A stretch of 64,000 nucleotides of DNA from Actinomycetospora succinea (GTDB lineage: Bacteria > Actinomycetota > Actinomycetes > Mycobacteriales > Pseudonocardiaceae), in NCBI RefSeq assembly GCF_004363095.1, contig NZ_SNYO01000002.1:620001-684000 (forward strand). Reading direction: 5' to 3'. Made by a program: the position numbers and the translations under genes. The notes below the pieces were generated by a model. That model did not search any database. It had not been told where the DNA came from and was given only the letters and a program-made list of their open reading frames with translations. This document shows, in pieces, positions 11,296 through 19,403 of this stretch; position 1 is the stretch's first letter, and every line of letters begins with the position of its first letter.

Positions 11296-11631
11296 GTGAG
11301 CGCGTCCGTGGGCGACCGCATCCGCATGCACTCCAACACCACCGACGTCCCCGACCGGACCGGCACCGTGGTGGCCGTGATCGGCGAGGACGGGCCGCCC
11401 TACCGCGTCCGCTTCGACAGCGGCGAGGAGACGATCGTGACCCCGGGGCCCGACGCGACGATCGAGGCGGGCTCGGTCGGCGACAAGCTGGGCCTGGCCG
11501 CCGAGCACGCGGGCGAGAAGGCCTCCGAGGTCGCCGGCGCGGCGAAGGAGCAGGCCGAGGGCGCGGCGGGCGCCGCGGCGCGCGTCGTCTCCGGGATCGC
11601 CGACGACGTGGCCAAGCGCTTCGAGCGCTGA
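11296..11631 (+). CDS. DUF1918 domain protein with Ala-rich tail
   Basis: 111 residues. Residues 2-55 are a DUF1918 domain (small SH3-like beta barrel; pattern GDRIRMHS, PDRTGTVVAVIGEDG, YRVRFDSGEETIVTPGPDA). Residues 60-111 form an Ala/Glu-rich amphipathic helix unusual for the shorter members. Function of DUF1918 is unknown; it is widespread in actinobacteria. GTG start at 11296 has a clear AGAAGGAGG ribosome binding site. A 12-bp stem hairpin follows at 11651, so it is probably monocistronic. Confidence 0.85.
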   Translation: MSASVGDRIRMHSNTTDVPDRTGTVVAVIGEDGPPYRVRFDSGEETIVTPGPDATIEAGSVGDKLGLAAEHAGEKASEVAGAAKEQAEGAAGAAARVVSGIADDVAKRFER

Positions 11632-11650
11632 GCGTCCCTGCACGACAGAC

Positions 11651-11686
11651 GACCGCCGACCGGCCCTGAGGAGTCGGTCGGCGGTC
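11651..11686 (+). terminator. Intrinsic-type terminator hairpin
   Basis: GACCGCCGACCG (11651-11662) pairs perfectly with 11675-11686 over a 12-base loop and is followed by GTTCCTG. It lies 19 bp after the DUF1918 stop and before the 72-bp repeat. Confidence 0.75.
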
Positions 11687-11696
11687 GTTCCTGTGG

Positions 11697-11768
11697 CGGC
11701 GTGTCGCGTCGGCGAGCATGTGGCGATCCTGGCGATGGACGCCAGCGATGCCGCATCGCTGGTACACC
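11697..11768 (-). repeat. 72-bp dispersed repeat, intergenic copy
   Basis: Read on the minus strand this matches 27702-27773 over 72 bases without gaps, 60 identical by hand count. Its core CCAGCGATGC-G-GCATCGCTGG is a perfect 10-bp palindrome. It lies 10 bp past the stop codon of the DG-repeat gene on the complementary strand. Confidence 0.8.
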
Positions 11769-11778
11769 CCGGGATCGG

Positions 11779-13014
11779 TCAATTGCTGCTGTGCGACGTC
11801 CCGGAGCCGCTCGAACCCGAACCGCTCGAGGAGTTCGAGGAGCCTGAGCTCGAGTTGCCCGAGCTGGAGCCCGAGGTCGAGCCGGACGGGGTGTGCGTGT
11901 CCGTACCCGTCTCGGTGCCGGTCCCGGTCGGGGTCTCCGCGGGGACGGTGCCGTCGGCGGGCGTCTGGGCGTTCGCGTCGGCCGGCGTGCCCTCGTGGTG
12001 CGTGTCCGGCACCGGGTCGGCGGGCGTCTCGGGCTCGTCCGGGGTCGTGTGGTGCGGGTCGACGGTGGTGCCGCCCGGGATGCGGACGGGCGCGCGGGTG
12101 GTGGAGCCGTTCGGGTCGGCGACGGTGCCGTCGGCGCGGGTGATCGACCCGTCGTGGTTGACGGTCTCGCCGGGCTTCGCGTCGTAGCGGGAGGCGAAGT
12201 TGCCGTCCTTGTTCCACACGTCGACGTGGTTGCCGGAGATGACCGTGGCGGTGCCGTCGTAGTTCCACACGACGCGGGCGCCGGTGTTGGCGGGGGTCAG
12301 CGTGCCGTCGGCGTTGATCGTGAAGCCGGGGACCGGGATGCTCCCGCCCTCCGGGGTGCTGGCGGTGCCGGCCGGGATCACGATCGCGGCGCGCGGCGAC
12401 CCGTTGGCGTTGAGCAGCGTGCCGTCGTGCAGCGCGATCGTGCCGTCGGGGAGGCGGTGGGCGCCGTGCGGCAGCGGGAACGCGGGCGAGCGCACCACGC
12501 CGTCCGGGCCGACGACGCGGCCGTCGGAGAGCAGGACCGAGCCGTCGTAGGTGAAGCGACCGGTCAGCGGGGTCGCGGGCGTCGTGCCGGGGTGACCGGG
12601 CGTCGACGAGCTGCCGGCCGCGGGAGCACCGGGCCCTTCGCCGGACGGGCCGCCGACCGGACCGCCGATCGCGGGCGCACCCGCCGACCCGCCGCCCGGG
12701 ACGTCGGTCCCGTCGGCACCCGCGCCGTCGGCCTCCGGCGTACCGCCGGGGGTATCGCCGCCGGTCGGCTCGCTCGACGACGCCGGCGTGAAGGCGCCGG
12801 CGATGGTGCCGTCGGGGCTGGTCGCCATGGCGACGAGCGCCCCGAGGCCCAGCCCGGTGGTGACGGCGACGACCGAGGCCACGACCACCGTGGCGACGCG
12901 ACGCCCGCGCGTCCGGGTGACCCGGGGCGGTGGCGCCTCCCGGACCGGAGCAGCCCCGTGTCGCTGCCCCTGGCCGGGGGCGACGGGACGGGTCTGGTCG
13001 ATGTCGGTCTGCAC
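11779..13014 (-). CDS. Membrane-anchored DG-repeat protein, function unknown
   Basis: 411 residues, not recognised. A basic cytosolic N-terminus (TRTRGRR near 37) is followed by one transmembrane segment (about 40-62), a Gly/Pro/Thr-rich stalk (about 75-150), then a repeated motif of the form aromatic-x-DGT/S-x-hydrophobic at 10 to 25 residue intervals (YDGSVLLSDGRVVGPDG, LPDGTIALHDGT, NADGTLT, NYDGTAT, NKDGNF, NHDGSITRADGTV) up to about residue 320, and a low-complexity Thr/Glu then Ser/Gly tail. The repeats suggest an extracellular beta-hairpin or propeller-like surface domain. ATG at 13014. The upstream 211 bp are shared with a divergent gene. A wall-associated role is inference. Confidence 0.75.
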   Translation of the reverse strand: MQTDIDQTRPVAPGQGQRHGAAPVREAPPPRVTRTRGRRVATVVVASVVAVTTGLGLGALVAMATSPDGTIAGAFTPASSSEPTGGDTPGGTPEADGAGADGTDVPGGGSAGAPAIGGPVGGPSGEGPGAPAAGSSSTPGHPGTTPATPLTGRFTYDGSVLLSDGRVVGPDGVVRSPAFPLPHGAHRLPDGTIALHDGTLLNANGSPRAAIVIPAGTASTPEGGSIPVPGFTINADGTLTPANTGARVVWNYDGTATVISGNHVDVWNKDGNFASRYDAKPGETVNHDGSITRADGTVADPNGSTTRAPVRIPGGTTVDPHHTTPDEPETPADPVPDTHHEGTPADANAQTPADGTVPAETPTGTGTETGTDTHTPSGSTSGSSSGNSSSGSSNSSSGSGSSGSGTSHSSN

Positions 13015-13225
13015 GGTGAGCTCCTGGGCCGGATCGGGGTCCGACCGTTCGGGTCGGGCTCGATCAGCTTCCGGTCTCGCCGGGACCGCGACGATCGCGT
13101 GCTCCCTACGACCGGTGGGGGCTGTCCCTACCTCTCGCGAACTCGATCACCCGTTCGCGCCGGTCGCTTCCTCGTGGCAGTCACGTAGGGTAGTCGTGAC
13201 CCGAGACACCGGAGGGACGACGACC

Positions 13226-13690
13226 GTGACCGAGCCCTGGGGACAGCCGCCACCGCCCGGCCCGCCGCCGCCTCCTCCCCCGCCTCCCGGCCCGCCCGTC
13301 GAGCAGCACGTCCACCACCATCACCACGAGGAGGAGGACGGGTTCTTCGAGGAGCTCTTCGACGGCGACGACCACCACCGGCGCAGCAGCCACCGGCCCC
13401 GCCACTCCGGGGGCGGCGACGTCCTGCACCAGCGGGTCCGGACGCGCTTCGGGCGCACGATCGACGTCGGCGACCTGCTGGCCTGGCTCGACTTCCGCGT
13501 GACCGAGCTCCACGCCGCGGTGCTCGAGGGCGAGCGCCACCCGTCACGGGTGCCCGGCTCGCCGGTGCGGATGTCGGGCCTCGACGCGCTGCTCAACACC
13601 GACGCGACCGCGTTCCGCACACTCACCGAGCTCAGCGGGCGAATGGACCGGATCGAGGAGAAGCTCGACCGGCTGCTCGCGAAGGAGTAG
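13226..13690 (+). CDS. Pro-rich/His-rich small protein, unknown
   Basis: 154 residues, not recognised. It starts with a polyproline tract (residues 7-24), then a His/Glu-rich acidic segment (HVHHHHHEEEDGFFEELFDGDDHH) written here only in outline at about 27-52, then a predicted helical domain (DVGDLLAWLDFRVTELHAAV) and a C-terminal amphipathic helix ending LDRLLAKE. The His cluster could bind metal. GTG 13226 has GGAGGG 10 bp upstream; a longer frame from 12788 is shadow. A TAGGGT at about 13187 could be a -10 box. It converges with the DUF1707 gene, 3 bp between stops. Confidence 0.75.
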   Translation: MTEPWGQPPPPGPPPPPPPPPGPPVEQHVHHHHHEEEDGFFEELFDGDDHHRRSSHRPRHSGGGDVLHQRVRTRFGRTIDVGDLLAWLDFRVTELHAAVLEGERHPSRVPGSPVRMSGLDALLNTDATAFRTLTELSGRMDRIEEKLDRLLAKE

Positions 13691-13693
13691 CGC

Positions 13694-14431
13694 TCACTCC
13701 TCCAGCGCGCGCCGGTCGCCGCGCGCGATCTCGGGCGGCTTGCGGTGCACCGACACCCCGCCCATCAGCGCGAGCCCCGTGACGCGGACGCGCGGGCCGG
13801 TCGTGGACTGCGGGACCCCGGACTCGTCGTCGAACGCGCCCATGAAGCCGAACCCGTCCTCGACGACCGTGGTGTCGGGGTCGACGGTGACGTCGATCCC
13901 GCCCATGATCGCGACCGCCTGGATCGTGACCTCGACGCCGGCCGGGATGCCGCGCAGGTCGATGTTCACGCCGCCCATGATCGCGATCGCGCCGATCACG
14001 AGGCCGGCGTCGTCGAGGCGCGCGTCCGTGAAGGCGAGGTCGGCGCCGCCCCAGAACGCGATCACGCGATGGGTGTGGCCGGGAGTCCACGCGCCGCGCT
14101 TGTCCACACCGGTCAGCACGGCCACCGACGTCGTCGACGCCGGGCGGTCGAGGTGCCCGAGCGGGCGGTGCGCCGGCGACCCCGCCGCCTCCCCCACGGG
14201 CTGCAGGTCGGCGGTGACGGGGACGAGGTCGCGCCGGTACACGGCGGCGTAGACGTCACGCAGGCGCTCGTCGCCCTCGACGATCGTGAGCCGCCCGTCG
14301 GCGACCGCCTGCCGGACGACCTCGGCCACCTGCTCGCGCTCGGTGTCCGACGCCCGCATCGGCGGCGGCGCCGGGGTCGCCGCCGGGCTGCGCTCGGGTT
14401 CCTCGGGCACACCAGGCGCGGGCTCGGTCAT
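13694..14431 (-). CDS. DUF1707 + LiaF-like C-terminal domain protein
   Basis: 245 residues. After a Pro-rich start, residues about 25-75 are a DUF1707 (SHOCT-like) helical domain (RASDTEREQVAEVVRQAV, GRLTIVEGDERL). The C-terminal half has three repeats of AIMGG/ALMGG spaced about 30 residues apart, the beta-helix seen in the cell-wall-active antibiotic response protein LiaF. There is no transmembrane segment. Its ATG overlaps the stop of the sensor kinase gene (ATGA), so it belongs to the two-component operon and is probably translated by coupling. A role in envelope stress signalling is inference from LiaF. Confidence 0.85.
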   Translation of the reverse strand: MTEPAPGVPEEPERSPAATPAPPPMRASDTEREQVAEVVRQAVADGRLTIVEGDERLRDVYAAVYRRDLVPVTADLQPVGEAAGSPAHRPLGHLDRPASTTSVAVLTGVDKRGAWTPGHTHRVIAFWGGADLAFTDARLDDAGLVIGAIAIMGGVNIDLRGIPAGVEVTIQAVAIMGGIDVTVDPDTTVVEDGFGFMGAFDDESGVPQSTTGPRVRVTGLALMGGVSVHRKPPEIARGDRRALEE

Positions 14432-15909
14432 GGCCCGGAGGATAGGACGCCGTCCGGAGCGGCGGGCAGGTCGACGGTGAAGCGGGTCTCCCCCCGCTCG
14501 CTCGCGATCGCCAGGCGCCCGCCGTGCTCCGCGACGACCGCCGAGACGATCGACAGGCCGAGCCCGGTGCTGCCGGTGGTGCGGGCGCGCCCGGTGTCGC
14601 CGCGGGCGAAGCGCTCGGCGACGTGCGGCAGCAGATCGGACGGGATCCCGGGACCGTCGTCGACGACGTCGAGCCGGACCACACCGTCGCCGTCGACCGT
14701 CCGCAGCCCGACGGTGACGAGCGTGCCGGGCGGGGTGTGGGTGCGGGCGTTGGCGAGCAGGTTCGCGACGACCTGGTGCAGCCGCTCGGGGTCGCCGACG
14801 ACCTCGACGGGCTCCTCCCCGGGCAGGTCCAGCGACCACCGGTGCTCCGGCGCGGCGACGTGGGCGTCGGTGACGGCGTCGACGACGAGGCGGGTGAGGT
14901 CGACGGGCTCGCGGGCCAGCGGGCGCCCGGCGTCGAGGCGCGCGAGCAGCAGCAGGTCCTCGACCAGGGCGGTCATGCGCTGCGTCTGCGAGCCCATGCG
15001 GTCGAGCAGGCCGGCGACCTCGGGCGGCAGCTCGTCGGCGCGCCGGGCGGCGAGCTCGTTGTAGCCGCGGATCGCCGCGAGCGGGGTGCGCAGTTCGTGG
15101 CTGGCGTCGGCGACGAACCGGCGCAGCCGCGTCTCGCTGTCCTGGCGGGCGGCGAGCGCGGCGCCGACGTGCCCGAGCATCCGGTTCAGGGCGGCCCCGA
15201 CCTGGCCGACCTCCGAGCGCGGGTCGGCGTCGACGTCGGGGACCCGTTCGGCGAGCTCGACCTCGCCCGACGACAGCGGCAGCTCCGAGACCCGCCGGGC
15301 CGTGGCCGAGACGCGGTGCAGCGGGCGCAGCGTCAGGCGCGTGGTGAACGCCGCCGCGACGGCGGCGAGGACGACGCCGATCCCGAAGATCACCGCCTCG
15401 CGGACCACCAGCTCGCCGACGGTGTCCTCGAGGGCGGCGGTGGACAGGCCGACGACGGTGACCGTGCCGTCGTCACCCGTCGCGGCGGCGAAGCGGAAGC
15501 TCCCGAGCCCCGCGATGTCGAGGGTGTGCGGCGGCTGGCCCGGCGTGGTCGCGATGGCGGGCGCCACCTGCTCGGGCGGCACCGGGCGGCTCGTGCCGGG
15601 ACGCCCGAGCAGGACCGCGCGCACGATCCGGCCGTCGTCGACGGTGACCTCGAGGGTGTTGGCCGGGCGGTCGGGGCCACCGCCGACGAAGCCGCCGCCG
15701 GCGTCGGGCGGCGGGGGACGGCGGTCGGGGTCGCCCTGGGGCGGGTTGCTGCGGAAGCGGGCGATCTCGCTGACCTGGTCGTCGAGCTGCCGGTAGAGGT
15801 AGCCGCGCAGCGACAGCGCCGCGCCGACCCCGACGACGAGGAAAACCACGGTCAGGAGCAGGACCGTCGACACCACGAGGCGGTTCTGCAGGGACCGCAG
15901 GCGCCTCAT
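14428..15909 (-). CDS. Sensor histidine kinase (OmpR-partner type)
   Basis: 493 residues. Two transmembrane helices (about 12-34 and 175-195) flank an extracytoplasmic sensor loop rich in Pro and Asp; a HAMP domain follows, then HisKA with the phospho-accepting His in ASHELRTPLAAIRGYNE, and HATPase_c with NLLANARTHT (N box), DDGPGIP and GSTGLGLSIV. This is the layout of PrrB/TrcS/MprB-type kinases. Start and stop codons overlap those of its neighbours by 4 bp, so response regulator, kinase and DUF1707 protein form one translationally coupled operon. The stimulus is unknown. Confidence 0.93.
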   Translation of the reverse strand: MRRLRSLQNRLVVSTVLLLTVVFLVVGVGAALSLRGYLYRQLDDQVSEIARFRSNPPQGDPDRRPPPPDAGGGFVGGGPDRPANTLEVTVDDGRIVRAVLLGRPGTSRPVPPEQVAPAIATTPGQPPHTLDIAGLGSFRFAAATGDDGTVTVVGLSTAALEDTVGELVVREAVIFGIGVVLAAVAAAFTTRLTLRPLHRVSATARRVSELPLSSGEVELAERVPDVDADPRSEVGQVGAALNRMLGHVGAALAARQDSETRLRRFVADASHELRTPLAAIRGYNELAARRADELPPEVAGLLDRMGSQTQRMTALVEDLLLLARLDAGRPLAREPVDLTRLVVDAVTDAHVAAPEHRWSLDLPGEEPVEVVGDPERLHQVVANLLANARTHTPPGTLVTVGLRTVDGDGVVRLDVVDDGPGIPSDLLPHVAERFARGDTGRARTTGSTGLGLSIVSAVVAEHGGRLAIASERGETRFTVDLPAAPDGVLSSGP

Positions 15910-16640
15910 CCCGCCGCCGGCTTGAGCACGTACCCGGCGCCGCGGACGGTGTGGATCATCGGCGCGCGGCCGGCGTCGATCTTCTTGCGCAGGTAGGAGA
16001 TGTAGAGCTCGACGATGTTCGACTGGCCCCCGAAGTCGTAGTTCCAGACCCGGTCGAGGATCTGGGCCTTCGACAGCACGCGACGCGGGTTGCGCATGAG
16101 GAAGCGCAGCAGCTCGAACTCGGTCGCCGTGAGCTCGACCGGCGCCCCGGCGCGGGCGACCTCGTGGCTGTCCTCGTCGAGGGTCAGGTCGCCGACGGTC
16201 AGCGTCGCGTCGCCGCGGACCGCCGTCGCCACCGCCGCGCGCCGCAGCAGGCCCCGCAGCCGGGCGACGACCTCCTCGAGGCTGAACGGCTTCGTCACGT
16301 AGTCGTCGCCGCCCGCGGTGATGCCGGCGACCCGGTCCTCGACGGCGTCGCGCGCGGTGAGGAAGAGGACGGGCACGTCGGGGCTGTCGGCGCGCAGCCG
16401 GCGCAGCACCTCGAAGCCGTCGATGTCGGGGAGCATCACGTCGAGCACGACGACGTCGGGGCGGAACTCGCGGCCCTGCTTGACGGCGCCCAGCCCGTCG
16501 CCGGCGCTGCGCACGTCCCAGCCCTCGTAGCGCAGGGCCATGGACAGCAGCTCGGCCAGCGTCGGCTCGTCGTCGACGACGAGCGCGCGCACCGGTGTCC
16601 CGTCGGGTCGGCGCAGGTCGGCGCGGGTCGCGGCGTTCAT
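15906..16640 (-). CDS. OmpR-family response regulator (TrcR-like)
   Basis: 244 residues. Receiver domain with the acidic pair DDE, phospho-Asp in VVLDVMLPDIDG and Lys in YVTKPF; winged-helix output domain ends VRGAGYVLKPAAG. ATG 16640 was chosen because it starts 17 residues before the receiver; the longer open frame to 16892 covers the phoD promoter and is not supported. First gene of the operon with the histidine kinase. It is divergent from phoD with 196 bp between, so it might act on phoD, although PHO box-like repeats there suggest PhoP instead. Confidence 0.93.
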   Translation of the reverse strand: MNAATRADLRRPDGTPVRALVVDDEPTLAELLSMALRYEGWDVRSAGDGLGAVKQGREFRPDVVVLDVMLPDIDGFEVLRRLRADSPDVPVLFLTARDAVEDRVAGITAGGDDYVTKPFSLEEVVARLRGLLRRAAVATAVRGDATLTVGDLTLDEDSHEVARAGAPVELTATEFELLRFLMRNPRRVLSKAQILDRVWNYDFGGQSNIVELYISYLRKKIDAGRAPMIHTVRGAGYVLKPAAG

Positions 16641-16708
16641 GGGCGTCAGCCTCGCAGTCCTCCGTCGGCCTCCGCTGGGTGCTTCCTGTGTGTCGGCTGT
16701 GCGGGGTC

Positions 16709-16741
16709 GGTCACGCACCGGATCCAGATCGGTCACGGAAC
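16709..16741 (+). promoter_or_regulatory. Three 11-bp direct repeat units, PHO box-like
   Basis: GGTCACGCACC (16709-16719), GGATCCAGATC (16720-16730), GGTCACGGAAC (16731-16741): three contiguous 11-bp units, the outer two sharing GGTCACG. The 11-bp period and GTTCACC-like core resemble actinomycete PhoP boxes. The site is 95 bp before the phoD start. Confidence 0.45.
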
Positions 16742-16836
16742 GTCCGAACCGCCGGGGAGGGGTCATCCGTTGGTGAGGGCGGGGGAACGACACCGGCTCA
16801 TCGGCGCTCCCCGGTCCGGCCGGACGGAGGAGGCGC

Positions 16837-18384
16837 ATGGGCGGAGTCCGGGTGTCCCGCCGGACGCTGCTCGGCGGCGCGGTGGCGCTCACCGGGGCGG
16901 CGGTGACGCTCGGGGTGCCGTGGGTGTCGGTCGCCGACCCGCCGGCCGCGATGCCCTACCCGTTCACGCTCGGCGTCGCGTCCGGCGACCCGACGCCCGA
17001 CGGGATCGTGCTCTGGACCCGCCTCGCCCCCGACCCGCTGGCCGCGGACGGGCGCGGGGGGATGGCCGACCGGCCGGTGCTCGTCGGGTGGGAGATCGCC
17101 GAGGACGAGGCGTTCGGGCGGGTGGTCGCGCGCGGGAGCGCCGTGGCGAGGCCCGAGGACGCGCACGCCGTGCACGTCGAGGTCGCGGGCCTGCGCCCGC
17201 GCGCCGACTACTGCTACCGCTTCCGCGCCGGGACCGAGACGAGCCCGGTCGGCCGCACGCGCACGGCCCCGGCGCCGGGCGCGCGCGTCGACCGGCTCGC
17301 GTTCGCGGCGGCGAGCTGCCAGTGCCGCCAGGACGGCTTCTACAACGCCTGGGCCGCGATGCTGGGCGACGACCTCGACCTCGTCGTCTGGCTCGGCGAC
17401 TACATCTACGAGAGCCCCGCCGCGAGCGCGCTCGGGCGCGCCCACCTCCCCGCCACCGAGGCGTCCTCGCTCGCCGACTACCGCGTGCGCCACGCCCAGT
17501 ACCGGACCGACCCGGACCTGCAGGCCGCGCACGCCGCGTTCCCGTGGGCGGTCACCGTCGACGACCACGACGTCGAGAACAACTGGGCCGGCGACGTCTC
17601 GCAGCGCGACGGGGAGCCCGACGACGACCCGGCCGTCTTCCGCCTGCGGCGCGCCGACGCCTACCGCGCGTTCTGGGAGCACCTGCCGCTGCGCCGCGCC
17701 CAGCGGCCCGTGGGCCCCGAGATGCTCCTGCACCGCAGGCTCGCGTTCGGCGACCTCGTCGACATGCACCTGCTCGACACCCGCCGCTTCCGCAGCGACC
17801 AGGACCCCGCCCACCCCCGCGACCCGGCGCGGACCCTGCTCGGCGCCGACCAGCGGGCGTGGCTGTGGGACGGGCTCGCGCGGCCGACGGGGCGCTGGAA
17901 CGTGCTCGCCCAGCAGGTGTTCTTCGCGCCGCGCGACCTGGCGGCCGGCCCGTCCGTGGCGCTCGACGAGGACTCGTGGGACGACTGCGCCGTGGAGCGC
18001 GACGCCCTGCGCGACCACCTCGTCGCCGCCCGCACGCCCAACCCCGTGATCCTCACCGGCGACGTGCACGCCCACCACGCGGTCGACGTGCTCGCCGACT
18101 TCAGCGACCCCGGCTCGCGGCCCGTGGCGACCGAGCTCGTGACGTCCTCGATCAGCTCGGGGGGCGACGGCGCGCCGCGGTTCGCGGGCGATGCGGCGTT
18201 GCTGGCGGAGAACCCGCACATCCGCGTCCTCGACCGCCGGCGCGGCTACGTCCGCAGCACGGTGACGCCGCGCGAGTGGCGGGCGGACTTCCAGGTCGTC
18301 GACCGGGTCTCGGTCCGCGGCTCGGCGGCGCGCACGGCGGCGACCGTCGTGGTCCCGGACGGCGCCGGCGGGGCCCGCACCTGA
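16837..18384 (+). CDS. phoD: Alkaline phosphatase D / phosphodiesterase, Tat-exported
   Basis: 515 residues. Twin-arginine signal SRRTLLGG at residues 7-14 with a hydrophobic region to about 33. PhoD domains follow: an N-terminal Ig-like domain (FTLGVASGDPTPDGIVLWTR is the signature region) and a metallophosphatase core with WLGDYIYE, VDDHDVENNW and TGDVHAHHA, which hold metal ligands. PhoD cleaves phosphodiesters and monoesters, with Fe and Ca in B. subtilis, outside the membrane. ATG 16837 has GAGGAGG upstream. Together with PhoX this gives two secreted phosphatases in 13 kb. Two gene-end hairpins follow directly. Confidence 0.94.
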   Translation: MGGVRVSRRTLLGGAVALTGAAVTLGVPWVSVADPPAAMPYPFTLGVASGDPTPDGIVLWTRLAPDPLAADGRGGMADRPVLVGWEIAEDEAFGRVVARGSAVARPEDAHAVHVEVAGLRPRADYCYRFRAGTETSPVGRTRTAPAPGARVDRLAFAAASCQCRQDGFYNAWAAMLGDDLDLVVWLGDYIYESPAASALGRAHLPATEASSLADYRVRHAQYRTDPDLQAAHAAFPWAVTVDDHDVENNWAGDVSQRDGEPDDDPAVFRLRRADAYRAFWEHLPLRRAQRPVGPEMLLHRRLAFGDLVDMHLLDTRRFRSDQDPAHPRDPARTLLGADQRAWLWDGLARPTGRWNVLAQQVFFAPRDLAAGPSVALDEDSWDDCAVERDALRDHLVAARTPNPVILTGDVHAHHAVDVLADFSDPGSRPVATELVTSSISSGGDGAPRFAGDAALLAENPHIRVLDRRRGYVRSTVTPREWRADFQVVDRVSVRGSAARTAATVVVPDGAGGART

Positions 18385-18386
18385 CC

Positions 18387-18430
18387 ACGTGAGCGGAATT
18401 CACGGCGATAGCCGGGAATTCCGCTCACGT
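18387..18430. terminator. Hairpin after phoD
   Basis: 15-bp perfect stem ACGTGAGCGGAATTC (18387-18401 with 18416-18430), with CGGC/GCCG pairing inside the loop. It begins 2 bp after the phoD stop. The outer GTGAGCG/CGCTCAC arms recur in other gene-end hairpins of the window. Confidence 0.8.
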
Positions 18431-18443
18431 AGGCCGGACGGAG

Positions 18444-18489
18444 TATGTGAGCGAACTTCGGTGCTATAGCACCGAAGTTCGCTCACATA
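18444..18489. terminator. Perfect 46-bp palindrome at a gene end
   Basis: Arms 18444-18466 and 18467-18489 are exact reverse complements with no spacer, centre CTATAG, outer ends TATGTGAGCG. It includes the TGA stop (18485-18483) of the minus-strand gene. It lies between convergent phoD and the selenoprotein operon, and probably ends the latter. Confidence 0.8.
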
Positions 18490-19403
18490 CGGACGGTGAC
18501 GGGGCGGGAGCCGCCCATCCAGCCGGGCAGGTGGAGCATCTTGACGCCCGGGCCGCCGGCGACGATCGGGAGGACGTCGCCGACCCGGTGGCCCAGCGCC
18601 GCATCGCCTCGTCGTCGCAGCTCCGCCACGAGATCGGCGACGTCGGGGAAGGTCGGCGCGAGGCGCGCCGCGACCTCGGGCGGGAGGACGACCGCCTGGG
18701 TCAGGTCGCGCCCGAGGGTGAGGTCACCGGCGGCGCGGACGGCGCCGGCGAGCGCCTCGGCGAGGGGGTCGAGCACGGCGTCCGGGTCGGGGCGGTCGTC
18801 GCGCGGCAGGACCTCGGCGGTGCCGCCGATCGGGAGCACGGTGACCGAGTCCGGCGCCGTGCCCCACGGTCCGGACGGGTCCGCGGCGAGGCAGCACGTG
18901 TAGCGGGCGGGCTGGGCGGTGGTCGCCATCGTCGTGGTGCCGGGCTGCACGCCGCCGGCGGTCGCCAGGGTCAGCGCCAGCGCCCGGCCGACCGCGCCGT
19001 TCGTGTGCGGTCCGGGGCCGAGCATCCCGGTGCCGTGGGTCAGCCCGATCCGCGCGGCGACCGGCCCGGCGACGATCATCGCCACGGCCGCCGTCCCGGT
19101 CGTCGTCGCGACGCCGAGCAGGTTGAGCTCCGGCGCCAGGCACGCCGTGGCGGCCGTGAGCACGACGGGCAGCGCGCCCGCCGGCGCCCCCGCCAGCACG
19201 CAGCAGGTCGCCGTCAGCCGCGCCGTCAGCGACCCGAACAGCGGCGGCACCGCCCCGAGCTCGGCGTCCGGGTCATCGGTGTCCCCGAGCACCGCCGCCA
19301 CCCGCGACGGCGTCGGCGGCACCACCGGGAGCCCGTCCCCGATGCCCTCCGCGAGCAAGGACGCCGTGGCCTCGACGACGTCGGTGCCCTCGGGGACGAT
19401 CAC
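18483..19403 (-). CDS. UGSC-operon partner protein B (same family as domain fused to UGSC selenoprotein)
   Basis: 306 residues, no characterised family that I can name. It starts with IGDGLPVVPPTPSRVAAVL, shared in pattern with the gene at 19400 (GDGLPTIPPTEERVAAML) and with the C-terminal region of the 21796 gene (TDGLPIVPPTPERVAAFL). All three then share a Cys-containing segment before PVVL/PVLL, Gly-rich ...GPV..R.G..... and NGAVGRAL/NAVIGRAL/NTAVGRFL. Members are Cys-containing cytosolic proteins without signal peptide. GTG 19403 overlaps the stop of the upstream gene (GTGA). It is the last gene of the operon; its stop is in the 46-bp palindrome. Partnership with the selenoproteins is inferred from operon and fusion. 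Confidence 0.75.
   Translation of the reverse strand: MIVPEGTDVVEATASLLAEGIGDGLPVVPPTPSRVAAVLGDTDDPDAELGAVPPLFGSLTARLTATCCVLAGAPAGALPVVLTAATACLAPELNLLGVATTTGTAAVAMIVAGPVAARIGLTHGTGMLGPGPHTNGAVGRALALTLATAGGVQPGTTTMATTAQPARYTCCLAADPSGPWGTAPDSVTVLPIGGTAEVLPRDDRPDPDAVLDPLAEALAGAVRAAGDLTLGRDLTQAVVLPPEVAARLAPTFPDVADLVAELRRRGDAALGHRVGDVLPIVAGGPGVKMLHLPGWMGGSRPVTVRM

Noticed and set aside
18189-18214. GCGATGCGGCGTTGCTGGCG in phoD, similar to the 72-bp repeat core
   Set aside because: About three mismatches in 20 bases and no similarity around it; likely coincidence of Ala/Leu codons.
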